Notes: generated by a model not told the origin, from the sequence alone. A DNA stretch of 64,000 bases from Microthrixaceae bacterium (GCA_947449015.1 CANFQA010000006.1:1-64000), one strand, 5' to 3'. Shown: positions 8,872 to 17,957, numbered from the stretch's first letter. A program made the numbers and translations.

Positions 8872-9776
8872 AGTGCGACCTCCGCGGTGGTCACCATCGT
8901 GCCGACGCCGGCATCAGTGAACAGTTCGAGGAGCACAACATGAGGAACCCGACCATCAAGAAGATGCGCAGCGCCCACTCCGGCTTCGAGCGCTTCGAGA
9001 CATGCATCAATCTTGGGGATCATTCCTCCGGACAGGACACCGTCGGAAATGAGTTGGGCGATCTCCATGTTGTCGGTCTGGGCAATCAGGCTTGCCGGAT
9101 CAGCGATGTCACGAAGAAGGCCGGCGATATCTGTGAGGTAGATGACCTTCTCGGCGTCCAGCGCACCAGCGAGCGCACCGGCAACGGTATCGGCATTGAT
9201 GTTGTAGGCCTGCCCCTCGAGATCCGCGCCGATGGTGGAGACGACCGGAATGAGGCTCTGTGCGAGCAGCGACTCGAGGATTGCGGGATTGATCTTCTTG
9301 ACGTCGCCGACAAATCCGAGCTCCGGATCACGGGCGTCGGCCTCGATGAGCCCGGCATCTTCCCCGGAAACGCCAACGGCGAGCGGACCGTGCGTGTTGA
9401 TTGACGCCACGATGTCCCGATTGACCTTGCCAACAAGCACCATGCGTGCCACGTCGAGAGTCTCGGCGTCGGTGACCCGGAGACCGTCTTTGAACTCGGA
9501 CTCCTTGCCGAGTTTCGAAAGAAGCTCGCCGATCTGGGGGCCGCCGCCGTGAACAACGACGACCTTGATGCCAACAGCATGCAGCAAAACGATGTCAGCC
9601 GCGAACGATGCGGCGAGCGCGTCGTCAGTCATGGCATTGCCGCCGAACTTGACCACAATTGTGCGACCCCAGAACCGACGAATGTACGGGAGGGCCTCGA
9701 TGAGCACCTCTGCGGCGGCGTACGCGTCACCAGTGGGAACCACAGCAACACTGGCCCCGGGCTTGATCTCACTCAT
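8868..9776 (-). CDS. argB: Acetylglutamate kinase
   Basis: Phosphorylates N-acetylglutamate; in many bacteria this is the arginine-inhibited step. The amino acid kinase fold is marked by VVKFGGNAM near residue 42-50 and VVHGGGPQIG further on, with a C-terminal GGMIPK motif. The N-terminal extension of about 35 residues before the fold matches the arginine-sensitive type, so feedback inhibition is inferred. It is 302 residues long and joined to argJ and argD by 4-base overlaps. Confidence 0.96.
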   Translation of the reverse strand: MSEIKPGASVAVVPTGDAYAAAEVLIEALPYIRRFWGRTIVVKFGGNAMTDDALAASFAADIVLLHAVGIKVVVVHGGGPQIGELLSKLGKESEFKDGLRVTDAETLDVARMVLVGKVNRDIVASINTHGPLAVGVSGEDAGLIEADARDPELGFVGDVKKINPAILESLLAQSLIPVVSTIGADLEGQAYNINADTVAGALAGALDAEKVIYLTDIAGLLRDIADPASLIAQTDNMEIAQLISDGVLSGGMIPKIDACLEALEAGVGAAHLLDGRVPHVVLLELFTDAGVGTMVTTAEVAL

Positions 9777-10936
9777 GAGGTCCCCATGTTCTCGTCGATG
9801 TATGCGTGGCTGAGGTCGTTGGTGAGGATGGTCGCCGCTCCTGCGCCGAGACCAAGATCAGCGACGATCTCCAAATGTCTTCCGCCCATATGCGCCGCCA
9901 CCGCGGCACTGTCATGGTCGGCGTCGATCGCGCCATCACAGACCGTGATGCCGCCGTAACTGACAGTGAGACGTGCGGGATCGAAATCAATGCCGCATGA
10001 ACCGAGATCACTGGCGATCCGACCCCAGTAGGGATCGCAGCCATACCAGGAGCACTTCACGAGATTGCTGCGCGACACATAACGAGCGCCGACGAGCGCC
10101 TGAGCCTCGTCGGTTGCGCCGGTGACCGAGAACCGAACGACCTTGGTGGCCCCTTCGGCATCACCGCACATCTGCTCGGCGAGACTCCGACACGCAGCGG
10201 CCACCGCCACCTCAAGTACCGACTGGTCGACCGGACCAGCAACACCACTGGCCAGAAGCAGCACCGTGTCATTGGTCGAGGTGCAGCCGTCGACATCGAG
10301 GATGTTGAACGAGTTCGCCACACCGGCGACGAGTGCGGCCTTGAGCTGTTCGGGCGTAGCAGCGGCGTCAGTAGTGAGTACCGCGAGCATCGTGGCCATG
10401 TTGGGCGACAGCATGGCTGCACCCTTGGCCATGCCTCCGACAGTAAATTCATCCCCGTCGATGACGACCTCTTTGGGATGGGTATCGGTGGTCATGATGG
10501 CGCCGGCGGCCGCCGCGGCTCCATCGGCTGAGAGCGCTTCGACAAGTGCTGGCAATGCAGCTTCGATGGTGGCGATGGGCATAGGGATGCCGATGAGTCC
10601 GGTGGAACACACCAACACCTGCTCGGCGTCGACCTCGAGGGCCGCGGCCACACCGGCACACATCGCTTGTGCATCGGCGAGACCCTGATCACCCGTTGCT
10701 GCGTTGGCGTTACCGCTGTTGAGCACAACCGCGACACTGTGGCCGCCAGTGGCCTCGAGATGGGCACGAGTGGTGATGACGGGGGCAGCGGTCATCTTGT
10801 TGCGGGTGAACACACCGGCTGATGGAACTGGCAGACCATCAGCAGTAGCGACCAGCGAAAGATCAGGGTTACCGGATGACTTGATACCTGCGGCGATTCC
10901 CGCGGCGACAAAGCCCTTGGCAGCAGTGACGCTCAT
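9773..10936 (-). CDS. argJ: Glutamate N-acetyltransferase / amino-acid acetyltransferase (ArgJ)
   Basis: Transfers the acetyl group from N-acetylornithine to glutamate, so the pathway runs as a cycle; bifunctional members also use acetyl-CoA. The protein cleaves itself before a threonine: the motif MLSPNMATMLA places the nucleophile at Thr182. The start is the ATG at 10936, which overlaps the argC stop (ATGA) and gives 387 residues; an upstream alternative at 10999 lies inside argC. No argA is seen in this window, consistent with ArgJ doing the first step. Confidence 0.95.
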   Translation of the reverse strand: MSVTAAKGFVAAGIAAGIKSSGNPDLSLVATADGLPVPSAGVFTRNKMTAAPVITTRAHLEATGGHSVAVVLNSGNANAATGDQGLADAQAMCAGVAAALEVDAEQVLVCSTGLIGIPMPIATIEAALPALVEALSADGAAAAAGAIMTTDTHPKEVVIDGDEFTVGGMAKGAAMLSPNMATMLAVLTTDAAATPEQLKAALVAGVANSFNILDVDGCTSTNDTVLLLASGVAGPVDQSVLEVAVAAACRSLAEQMCGDAEGATKVVRFSVTGATDEAQALVGARYVSRSNLVKCSWYGCDPYWGRIASDLGSCGIDFDPARLTVSYGGITVCDGAIDADHDSAAVAAHMGGRHLEIVADLGLGAGAATILTNDLSHAYIDENMGTS

Positions 10937-11976
10937 GGAAAGACCCCTACAGAAGACAGGCCGGTGCTCTCGGGCAGACCGGCGAGGATGTTGGCGCACT
11001 GCACGGCTTGGCCGGAGGCACCCTTGGTGAGATTGTCGATAGCAGCCAACGCCACGATGAGGCCGGTACGAGAATCGGACCGAACGGTGACATGCGCGGT
11101 ATTGGATCCAAGACAGGCCTTCGTCGATGGCGAGGAATCAGTGACAACGACGAACTGTTCATCGGCGTAGAACGACCGGTACAGACCGAGCGCCTCGTCA
11201 GTGGAGATCGATTTCACGGGCCGCAGATAACAGGTGGCAAGCATGCCCCTATTCATCGGAGCTAAGTGCGGTGTGAACAGCACCGAGACTGCCGAGGAAT
11301 CAACACCAGCAAGCCGGGCCACGCTCTGCTCGATCTCCGGGGTATGGCGATGCGTGAGCAGACCGTACGCGGTGAAGTCCTCGTCGACTGCGCAGAAGGT
11401 GGTGTTGGCTTTCGGCGGTCGACCGGCGCCGGAGACACCACTGACGGCGTTCACCACGATCGAGCCAGTGTCGACCAGCCCACTGGTGAGCAGCGGGGCC
11501 ATGGCCAGCGCCGCAGCAGTGGGATAACAACCCGGTGTCGCCACAGCTGCTGCGCCGACGAGTTGCTTGCGGAACAGTTCGGGGAGGCCGTAGACGAAAT
11601 CGCCGAGTAGTTCGGGCACCGCATGGGATTCGCCGTACCACTGCGGGTAGAGCGAGGAGTCACTCAACCTGAAATCGGCGGCAAGGTCGACCACCCACCG
11701 GACCTGCTGGCGCACCTCGACCATGAGGGCCTGCGATGCACCGTGAGGCAAACCAAAGAAGACCAGATCAACTCCAGCCAGCAGCGAGGGCTCATACGCG
11801 CTGAAGACTGTGTCTCCATAGGCGGCAGCGAGGCTGGGATAGAGCTCGGCCACCGCAACGCCGGCCTGGGAATCGCCGGTGGCGAAGGCCACCTCGAATT
11901 CAGGATGGGCGTAACAAAGCCGAAGAAGTTCCGCACCGGTGTAGCCCGATGCGCCGATGATGCCGACGGAGATCAC
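10933..11976 (-). CDS. argC: N-acetyl-gamma-glutamyl-phosphate reductase
   Basis: NADPH-dependent reduction of N-acetylglutamyl phosphate. The nucleotide-binding motif GASGYTGAELL is at 8-18, and the catalytic Cys150 is in ATPGCYPT. It is 347 residues long and the first gene of the arginine operon. The start codon is GTG at 11976. No Shine-Dalgarno sequence precedes it; instead a -10 box lies 6 bases upstream, so the mRNA is probably leaderless. The ARG-box palindrome overlaps the promoter. Confidence 0.96.
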   Translation of the reverse strand: MISVGIIGASGYTGAELLRLCYAHPEFEVAFATGDSQAGVAVAELYPSLAAAYGDTVFSAYEPSLLAGVDLVFFGLPHGASQALMVEVRQQVRWVVDLAADFRLSDSSLYPQWYGESHAVPELLGDFVYGLPELFRKQLVGAAAVATPGCYPTAAALAMAPLLTSGLVDTGSIVVNAVSGVSGAGRPPKANTTFCAVDEDFTAYGLLTHRHTPEIEQSVARLAGVDSSAVSVLFTPHLAPMNRGMLATCYLRPVKSISTDEALGLYRSFYADEQFVVVTDSSPSTKACLGSNTAHVTVRSDSRTGLIVALAAIDNLTKGASGQAVQCANILAGLPESTGLSSVGVFP

Positions 11977-11982
11977 CCGGAA

Positions 11983-12011
11983 AGACTACCGATGGATGCA
12001 TGAGTATGCAA
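11983..12011 (-). promoter_or_regulatory. argC promoter (leaderless)
   Basis: On the minus strand there is TTGCAT (12006-12011), a 17-base spacer and TAGTCT (11983-11988). The predicted +1 falls 6 bases on, at 11976, which is the first base of the GTG start codon. The geometry is that of actinobacterial leaderless promoters (TAnnnT, then 6-7 bases). The -35 hexamer lies inside the ARG-box palindrome. Confidence 0.65.
11997..12010. promoter_or_regulatory. ARG box (putative ArgR operator)
   Basis: Perfect inverted repeat TGCAT-GAGT-ATGCA. The E. coli half-site consensus is TGAAT-N4-ATTCA; one base per half-site differs, symmetrically. It covers the -35 and part of the spacer of the argC promoter, an ideal place for repression by the argR product encoded in the same operon. 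Confidence 0.65.
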
Positions 12012-12051
12012 GAACCCGCATGAAGTTTGGTTTCACCTCAAACCGGCGGAG

Positions 12052-14418
12052 TCAGCCCCGCAGGTTGGCCCCCAGCGTTGCAGCGGCCGCCACTGCCGCC
12101 GCGAGCACCCCGGCAACGTCATCATCGGTCAGGGTTCGCTCGGGCGACTGAAGACGCAGACGGTAGGCCAGCGAGCGGGAACCATCGGGGACGGTGCCTC
12201 CTCGGAACACATCGAACAGGTCGATGGCCACCAGAACCGAACCGGCGCTCGAGCGCAGCACATCGGTAAGCGAGGCCGCCGAGACGTTGTCAGGAGTTTC
12301 GAACGCGAGATCAAGGTCACTTGATGGATAGCGACTGATCGATCGGTACCGATGTTCACCATGGGGAAACGAAAGCAGTGCAGCAATATCGAGTTGCAAC
12401 CAGGCACTGCGCTCACGCACTCCGAACGCCTCAAGAACGAAGGGATCAATCTCGCCGACCTCGCCCACGAGGACTCCGTCAATGAGCAACTGCGCGCAGC
12501 GACCGGGATGAAGTCCCGGCGGAGCCGTCTGCTGATCAACCGTTATGGCCGGCAGACCAAGTGTCTGTTCGATCGCTGCGAGAACTTCGACTGCTGCAGG
12601 CGCCGAGTTGCCAGCGAGGATGACCGCGAGGTGTTCGCGCTCATCAGGCAGCGTTGCGCCGACACCGGGAAGACCGAACACACGGCCGAGTTCGAACAGC
12701 AACGCACCTTCGGTGCGATGCGACTCGTTGTAGGCGATGGCGCGAAGCAGTCCCGGGCGCAGCGAGGTGCGCAGAACGCTCTCCTCGGCAGCCAGTGGAT
12801 TGGTGAGTGTGACTGCCTCCGCGGGCAGGCCGGCACGAGCGAGATCACCTGGTGCCAAAAATGGCAGCGGCATTGCCTCATGAATACCAAGACCAACCAG
12901 AACCTGCCGCAACACCCGTCGATCACGCTGCAAGGGCGTGAGCGATCCCGTCTGGGTCGAGGTGGGAACCCGGTTGGCGATGCGGCTGTAGCCGTGGTGA
13001 CGGGCAATCTCTTCGATGATGTCGGTCTCGGTGGTGGTGTCGAGTCGGAACGATGGCACGGTGACGGACCACTCCCCCACCTGTCCGGCTGGCTCGACCA
13101 GAAACCCAATTGGCCGTAACAGCGATGCGATGTCCTCGGCGGCGAGTTCAGTTCCGAGCAGACGATTCACCCGACTGGTTCGAACGGTAACTGGTGATCG
13201 ATCAGGAAGCTGACCGTCGACAGTGACCGCTCCTTCAACCAAGCGCGCTCCCGATGGCGCCAGCAGCTCTGCGAGGCGACGTGCAGCAAGATCGAGAATC
13301 GCAAGATCCGTGCCCCGCTCGAAGCGGGCTGAGGCCTCAGAACGAAGCCCCATGAACTTGGAACTGCGAGCAATCGCCATCGGCTGCCACCATGCGCACT
13401 CAAGAAGAACAGTGGTCGTCGAGGCAGAAATTTCAGTAGAGGCTCCACCCATGACTCCGGCGATTCCGACCGGGACATCCTCAGCATTGGCGATGACGCC
13501 ATCGCGACCAGCGGTGAGGGTGCGTTCGGTTCCATCGAGCGTGGTGATCAACTCGCCATCGCGTGCCCAACGAACCTGCAAGGCGCCGCCAGGAAGGCTG
13601 GCGAGGTCGTAAGTGTGGTTGGGAACTCCGAGTTCCAACATGACGTAGTTGGATGCGTCGACCACATTGTTGATCGGACGCATTCCGAGTGCTGTGAGAC
13701 GGTCGGCAATGAATCGGGGCGACGGTTGGATGCTGATGCCTTCGATGACCCGTGCATGGAACCGACCACAAAGGTCGGGGTCACCGATGGCGACCGAAAT
13801 CCTCGACGGGGCATCACCGGCGATGACCTCGACGTTGGGCTCGGCAATAGCGAACGGCAATCCCAGCCGCGCAGCAAGATCGCGGGCAACGCCAGCAACC
13901 GACATGGCATCGGGTCGATTCGGGTTGATCTCAAGGTCGAAAAGAACATCCGGCACAATGCCCAACGCGTCGACGATGGCCGTGCCGAGGGCGAGCGATC
14001 CATCAAGCAACAGGATGCCCGAGTGATCGTCGCCAAGGCCAAGTTCGCGACCAGAACAAAGCATGCCGTTGGACCATTCGCCACGCATCTTGCGACGGGC
14101 GATCTCCATGCCGTCGGGCATTGTGGTTCCGAGCGTGGCCAGCGGCACGGTGTCGCCGACGCTGAGGTTGGTGGCACCACAGCAGATCTGCAGCGGCTCA
14201 CCATTGCCAGTGTCGACATCGACAAGTTGGATCTTGTCGGCGTCAGGATGACGACGCAGTTCAAGAACCTTGGCCACGATGATTCCGTCGAGCCCTTGTC
14301 CAATGTGCTCGATGGACTCCACGGCCATGCCGAGATCGCTCATGACATCGCCAAGCGCCACGGGATCATCACTGGGGAATGGCGCGAACTCCTGCAACCA
14401 CGAGAGAAGAACCTTCAT
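12052..14418 (-). CDS. pheT: Phenylalanyl-tRNA synthetase beta subunit
   Basis: Large subunit of the heterotetrameric class II PheRS. In order: an N-terminal EMAP-type tRNA-binding domain (about 40-150, with HPDADKIQLVDVD and NGMLCSGRELGL), the B3/B4 editing region, the B5 domain, the catalytic-like core and a C-terminal ferredoxin-fold anticodon-binding domain beginning near YRSISRYPSSDLDLAF. The length of 788 residues is normal. Its ATG overlaps the pheS stop by 4 bases, and argC promoter sequences begin just after its end. Confidence 0.96.
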   Translation of the reverse strand: MKVLLSWLQEFAPFPSDDPVALGDVMSDLGMAVESIEHIGQGLDGIIVAKVLELRRHPDADKIQLVDVDTGNGEPLQICCGATNLSVGDTVPLATLGTTMPDGMEIARRKMRGEWSNGMLCSGRELGLGDDHSGILLLDGSLALGTAIVDALGIVPDVLFDLEINPNRPDAMSVAGVARDLAARLGLPFAIAEPNVEVIAGDAPSRISVAIGDPDLCGRFHARVIEGISIQPSPRFIADRLTALGMRPINNVVDASNYVMLELGVPNHTYDLASLPGGALQVRWARDGELITTLDGTERTLTAGRDGVIANAEDVPVGIAGVMGGASTEISASTTTVLLECAWWQPMAIARSSKFMGLRSEASARFERGTDLAILDLAARRLAELLAPSGARLVEGAVTVDGQLPDRSPVTVRTSRVNRLLGTELAAEDIASLLRPIGFLVEPAGQVGEWSVTVPSFRLDTTTETDIIEEIARHHGYSRIANRVPTSTQTGSLTPLQRDRRVLRQVLVGLGIHEAMPLPFLAPGDLARAGLPAEAVTLTNPLAAEESVLRTSLRPGLLRAIAYNESHRTEGALLFELGRVFGLPGVGATLPDEREHLAVILAGNSAPAAVEVLAAIEQTLGLPAITVDQQTAPPGLHPGRCAQLLIDGVLVGEVGEIDPFVLEAFGVRERSAWLQLDIAALLSFPHGEHRYRSISRYPSSDLDLAFETPDNVSAASLTDVLRSSAGSVLVAIDLFDVFRGGTVPDGSRSLAYRLRLQSPERTLTDDDVAGVLAAAVAAAATLGANLRG

Positions 14419-15452
14419 GACGGGAACTGCTCCAGGAATCGGAGGTCGCCGGTGTACATCTCACGGATGTCATCGACGCCGTGGCGCATGAGCGCAAGGC
14501 GATCGAGGCCAAACCCAAAGGCGAAACCGGTCCACTCTTCGCCGTCGAGCCCCACATTGCGCAGAACATTGGGATGAACCATTCCGCATCCACCCAATTC
14601 GAGCCATCCGGTCTGCGAACAGGTTCGGCAACCCTTGCCCTCGCAGAACACGCAGTTGATGTCGTACTCAGCCGAAGGCTCGGTGAACGGGAAGTAGGAC
14701 GGCCGAAGTCGTGAATGAATGGATCCACCGAAGTAGGCGCTGGTGAAGGACTCGAGGGTGCCCGCCATATCAGCGAACGAGATCGCGCGGTCGATGACCA
14801 ATCCCTCAATCTGATGGAACACCGGCATGTGGGTGGCGTCCGCGGTGTCACGTCGGTACACCCGACCTGGCATGACGGCATAGATCGGAGGTGGAGTTTC
14901 GGTCATTACCCGGATCTGCACCGGCGAGGTATGGGTGCGCAGCAGCACAGTTTCAGGGTCGCCCAGATCGACATACAACGTGTCCCACATGCCGCGGGCA
15001 GGGTGGGCGGCTGGAATGTTGAGCGCCTCGAAGTTGTACCAGTCAGTCTCCACCTCGGGCCCTTCGGCAACCGTGAACCCCATGCCGACGAACACATCGA
15101 CAAGTCGATCCCAAGTCTGGGTGACGAGATGTGTGGTTCCCCGGGGGCGACTGGTGGTGATCTCGGTCAGATCGAGTCGCTCGGCGGCGATGGTGGCTGC
15201 CCGCTCCACCGATTCAAGTTCGAGACGACGCGTCTCTATGACCTGCTCGATGCTGGCACGAGCCACGTTGAGGGCAGCACCGACCTCGCGACGCCCGTCA
15301 GCGTCAAGCGCGCCAAGCCCTTTTTTCAGCTCGGTCAACGACCCCCGCTTACCCAGGAGGTCGGATTCGACGCCACGAAGTTGGTCGATCGTGGTCGCGG
15401 CGAGCACCAATGCCGGCGCTGCATCGCTAATTCGCGTGATGTCATCGATCAT
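14415..15452 (-). CDS. pheS: Phenylalanyl-tRNA synthetase alpha subunit
   Basis: Catalytic subunit of PheRS. An N-terminal coiled coil (about 10-90) is followed by the class II core: motif 2 around YRRDTADATHMPVFHQIEG and motif 3 around GFGLDRLALMRHG. I use the ATG at 15452 (MIDDITRISD, 345 residues). A TTG 13 codons upstream is possible but adds unconserved sequence. A four-cysteine cluster near 'CVFCEGKGCRTC' is present, as in many PheS proteins. It is 51 bases downstream of the methyltransferase gene. Confidence 0.95.
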   Translation of the reverse strand: MIDDITRISDAAPALVLAATTIDQLRGVESDLLGKRGSLTELKKGLGALDADGRREVGAALNVARASIEQVIETRRLELESVERAATIAAERLDLTEITTSRPRGTTHLVTQTWDRLVDVFVGMGFTVAEGPEVETDWYNFEALNIPAAHPARGMWDTLYVDLGDPETVLLRTHTSPVQIRVMTETPPPIYAVMPGRVYRRDTADATHMPVFHQIEGLVIDRAISFADMAGTLESFTSAYFGGSIHSRLRPSYFPFTEPSAEYDINCVFCEGKGCRTCSQTGWLELGGCGMVHPNVLRNVGLDGEEWTGFAFGFGLDRLALMRHGVDDIREMYTGDLRFLEQFPS

Positions 15453-15503
15453 GAGGTGGTGAGCCTGTCTCCCATGGACTGCTGCGTCCAATTCAATTCT
15501 GCG

Positions 15504-16340
15504 TCATAGCGCGCGTCGTTGACGGGACGCTTCGAACAGCACCACCGCGCCAGCGACCGCAGCATTGAGCGATTCAACCGATGTGGCAAGCGGGATCGTG
15601 AGGCTGAGGTCACTACTCGCCACGATTTCGGATGAAAGACCATGGGCTTCTGAGCCGATAAGAACAGCAATGGGTCCGGTGAGGTCGAGAACCTCAGGTG
15701 CCGCTCCATGCCCAGCCACCGTTGCAATGATCGATCGCCCGGAACTGCGCAACTCTGCGAGACACGCGTCGACGTCGGTGACCTCGGCAACAGGCAGCCG
15801 CACTAACGAACCTGCCGCCGCCCGCACAGCTTTGGGGCCGAATGCATCGGTCGAGGAACCAGCGAATACAACGCCAGCCGCCCCGGCCGCTTCCGCCGCC
15901 CGCACCAAGGTGCCGGCATTGCCCGGATCAGCAAGATCGATCAACACCAGCACCGGCCCTTCAGCAGCGGCAACCTCCGAAACTGTCCGGGTGCGGCGCG
16001 GAGCAACAGCCACCAATCCCTGGGGAGTGACCGTGTCGCTGACCGACTCGAGCACACCGTCGGCAAGCGCCCACACCGAAGCGCCACCGGCGGCGGCGAG
16101 ATCGACAGTACGCACGAGAGGGTCATCGTCACCCGATCGAGTAAAGGCATCGGCCCAGGTGCGGGCGTCGACATACAGCTCATCGACAACCAGCCCTCCG
16201 GCCAGCGCCTCGGCGAGGGCCACCGGACCTTCGATCACGAACTGACCCGCCTCAAGACGCGCCTTACGGCGCCCGGTGAGGCGCCGTAAGGCAGCAAGTC
16301 GTGGATTGTTCGCCGAGAGCGGCGTGGGTTCGACGGCCAC
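15504..16340 (-). CDS. SpoU/TrmH-family RNA 2'-O-methyltransferase (TsnR/RlmB type)
   Basis: SAM-dependent ribose methyltransferase of the SPOUT superfamily, probably acting on rRNA. An N-terminal L30e-like substrate-binding domain (RRKARLEAGQFVIEG, about 20-35) is followed by the knotted SpoU domain: LIDLADPGNAGTLVRAAEAAG, then VLIGSEAHGLS and the C-terminal IPLATSVESLNAAVA. I place the start at GTG 16340 (278 residues), 23 bases after rplT ends; the frame stays open into rplT. In mycobacteria the same slot between rplT and pheS carries tsnR. A perfect 13-bp inverted repeat lies in the first 30 codons. Confidence 0.88.
   Translation of the reverse strand: MAVEPTPLSANNPRLAALRRLTGRRKARLEAGQFVIEGPVALAEALAGGLVVDELYVDARTWADAFTRSGDDDPLVRTVDLAAAGGASVWALADGVLESVSDTVTPQGLVAVAPRRTRTVSEVAAAEGPVLVLIDLADPGNAGTLVRAAEAAGAAGVVFAGSSTDAFGPKAVRAAAGSLVRLPVAEVTDVDACLAELRSSGRSIIATVAGHGAAPEVLDLTGPIAVLIGSEAHGLSSEIVASSDLSLTIPLATSVESLNAAVAGAVVLFEASRQRRAL
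16261..16292. repeat. Perfect 13-bp inverted repeat inside the methyltransferase gene
   Basis: Arms at 16261-16273 and 16280-16292 (GCCTTACGGCGCC/GGCGCCGTAAGGC) with a 6-base loop. In the mRNA it gives a very strong hairpin about 48-80 bases after the proposed start codon. No U-tract follows, so it is not an intrinsic terminator. It could be an RNase III site, a decay barrier protecting the upstream infC-rpmI-rplT mRNA, or a translational control element. Confidence 0.8.
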
Positions 16341-16362
16341 CGAAGTGGTCGGAAGCCGTGGA

Positions 16363-16725
16363 TCAGGCGCTGGCCGATGCAGCGTTGGCCGCTTCGACAA
16401 GTGCCGTGAACGCTGCCGGGTCGGTGATGGCGAGATCGGAGAGGACCTTGCGGTCAACTTCGATGCCAGCATCCTTCAGGCCGGCGATGAACCGGGAATA
16501 CGTGGTGCCGTTGAGACGGCAAGCCGCGTTGATCCGCTGGATCCAAAGCTGACGGAACTCGCCCTTCTTGGCGCGACGGTCGCGGAACGCGTAGTTGAGC
16601 GAGTGCATGACCTGCTCATTGGCGGAGCGATACGAGCGGCTCTTGTTGCCGTAGTAGCCCTTGGCTCGCTCGAGTGTTGCTTTGTGGCGCTTCTTGGCGG
16701 TGACTGCACCTTTGACTCTGGCCAT
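16363..16725 (-). CDS. rplT: 50S ribosomal protein L20
   Basis: Early-assembly 23S rRNA-binding protein. It opens with [19 protein letters not shown] and contains the conserved core [19 protein letters not shown]. It is 120 residues long, the family length, with a short Ala/Ser tail. AAGGAG is placed 6 bases before the ATG. It follows rpmI after 82 bases and is the last gene of the infC-rpmI-rplT operon, which is autoregulated by L20 in other bacteria. Confidence 0.98.
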   Translation of the reverse strand: MARVKGAVTAKKRHKATLERAKGYYGNKSRSYRSANEQVMHSLNYAFRDRRAKKGEFRQLWIQRINAACRLNGTTYSRFIAGLKDAGIEVDRKVLSDLAITDPAAFTALVEAANAASASA

Positions 16726-16807
16726 CGGTGTCTCCTTCCAGACGTTGGATCAATTCGATCCAGTGGGGTACGTGTGATCGGTGGCCGATGTGGTCGGCCG
16801 AGGTAAA

Positions 16808-17002
16808 TCAGATGCCGAGTTGGCGCTTGACGCGGGCGGCGTCGCCCTTGGCGAGCACGAAATCACCCTTGAGACGGCGCTTGCGTCCCGGGGACTTCTT
16901 CTCGAGGATGTGATTGAGGTTCGCGGAACGACGGGTCAACTTGCCCGTTCCTGTCACCTTGAAGCGCTTCTTGGCGCCACTGTGGGTCTTCATCTTCGGC
17001 AT
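16808..17002 (-). CDS. rpmI: 50S ribosomal protein L35
   Basis: Small basic ribosomal protein of 64 residues. The family signature [20 protein letters not shown] opens the protein. GGAG lies 7 bases before the ATG. It sits between infC and rplT in the universal order. Confidence 0.98.
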   Translation of the reverse strand: MPKMKTHSGAKKRFKVTGTGKLTRRSANLNHILEKKSPGRKRRLKGDFVLAKGDAARVKRQLGI

Positions 17003-17045
17003 GGTGGTCTCCAGTGTGGATGCTCGCCGGGGCGAGTCCTGTGGT

Positions 17046-17783
17046 TCAGACTTCGGGTGAAGCCTCGGTTGTGTCTGTCGCTTCGATCGGTGCTGCGTCG
17101 ATCTGGGCGTCTTCGGGGGCTGCTACGTCAGTATCGGTGACCGCTACAGACGCTGCGGGCACTTCAGGTGCATCAGGTGCTTCGGCGAGGGATTCGTTCG
17201 ACGAAGGAGCAACGGCATCAGGCGTGGTCCGCTTCTTCTCTGCGGCGGCCTGGGCCTTCTTGTCGGGTCCAAGCACCATGGTCATGTTGCGACCATCGAG
17301 CCGGGGGTAGACCTCGACTTTGCCCACCTCGGTGACAGTTTCGGCAACCTGATCGAGGATCTTGCGTCCCAGTTCCGGATGCTGCATCTCACGGCCCCGG
17401 AACATGATGGTGATCTTCACCTTGTGGCCCTCGCCAAGAAACTCGGCGACTTTTTTGGTCTTGGTTCCGAAGTCGCCAGCGCCAATCTTGGGCCGGTACT
17501 TCATTTCCTTGACCACCACATTGGTGCTCTTCTTACGGGACTCCTTGGCTCGCTGCGCGGCCTCGTACTTGTACTTGCCGTAATCCATGATTCGGCAGAC
17601 CGGAGGGTTGGCTTTGTCGGCCACCTCCACGAGGTCGAGTTCGAGTTCCCTGGCCATTTCAAGGGCTTGGGACAAGGGTGTGATTCCGATCTGGGCGCCA
17701 TCGGCTCCGACCAACCGCACCTCGCGGGCGCGGATGCGATCGTTGATCCGTGGCTCGTCATTCGTGGCCGTTGCTATGGCCAA
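17046..17783 (-). CDS. infC: Translation initiation factor IF-3
   Basis: Binds the 30S subunit, checks start-codon selection and prevents subunit joining. The N-domain contains [16 protein letters not shown] and [25 protein letters not shown]; the C-domain contains [18 protein letters not shown] and [11 protein letters not shown]. An Ala/Glu/Asp-rich tail of about 65 residues follows the C-domain. The start codon is not canonical. TTG 17783 is used here but is only 3 bases after GAGGAG; an in-frame ATA at 17777 is 9 bases after it and could be the real start, in line with the rare start codons that let IF-3 control its own synthesis. Confidence 0.96.
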   Translation of the reverse strand: MAIATATNDEPRINDRIRAREVRLVGADGAQIGITPLSQALEMARELELDLVEVADKANPPVCRIMDYGKYKYEAAQRAKESRKKSTNVVVKEMKYRPKIGAGDFGTKTKKVAEFLGEGHKVKITIMFRGREMQHPELGRKILDQVAETVTEVGKVEVYPRLDGRNMTMVLGPDKKAQAAAEKKRTTPDAVAPSSNESLAEAPDAPEVPAASVAVTDTDVAAPEDAQIDAAPIEATDTTEASPEV

Positions 17784-17794
17784 TCACTCCTCAT
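17774..17794 (-). CDS. Possible six-codon upstream ORF overlapping the infC start
   Basis: ATG at 17794 opens a frame of six codons (M-R-S-D-W-P) ending in TAG at 17774-17776. The stop overlaps the candidate ATA start of infC, and the infC Shine-Dalgarno sequence lies inside it. It may be chance, or it may couple or block infC initiation. Confidence 0.25.
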   Translation of the reverse strand: MRSDWP

Positions 17795-17957
17795 TCGTGC
17801 GAGTTCCTCTCTCGGCTGTTCGGGTGGGCAGTTGAAGCCGACGGACGAACGGCCAGAGCTCCACGAATGGGTCCCGGGTCATTGCTCGAGTCGACCTGAC
17901 GCACAGGCTGCGGGTGCAAGCACTCGCCGGTGGTGGCCAGGTGGGGGCGAACCCCGC

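Noticed and set aside
15453-15503. T-box or attenuation leader for pheS
   Set aside because: The gap is only 51 bases, with no terminator hairpin and no T-box motif. The same holds for the short upstream regions of tyrS, alaS, aspS and hisS.
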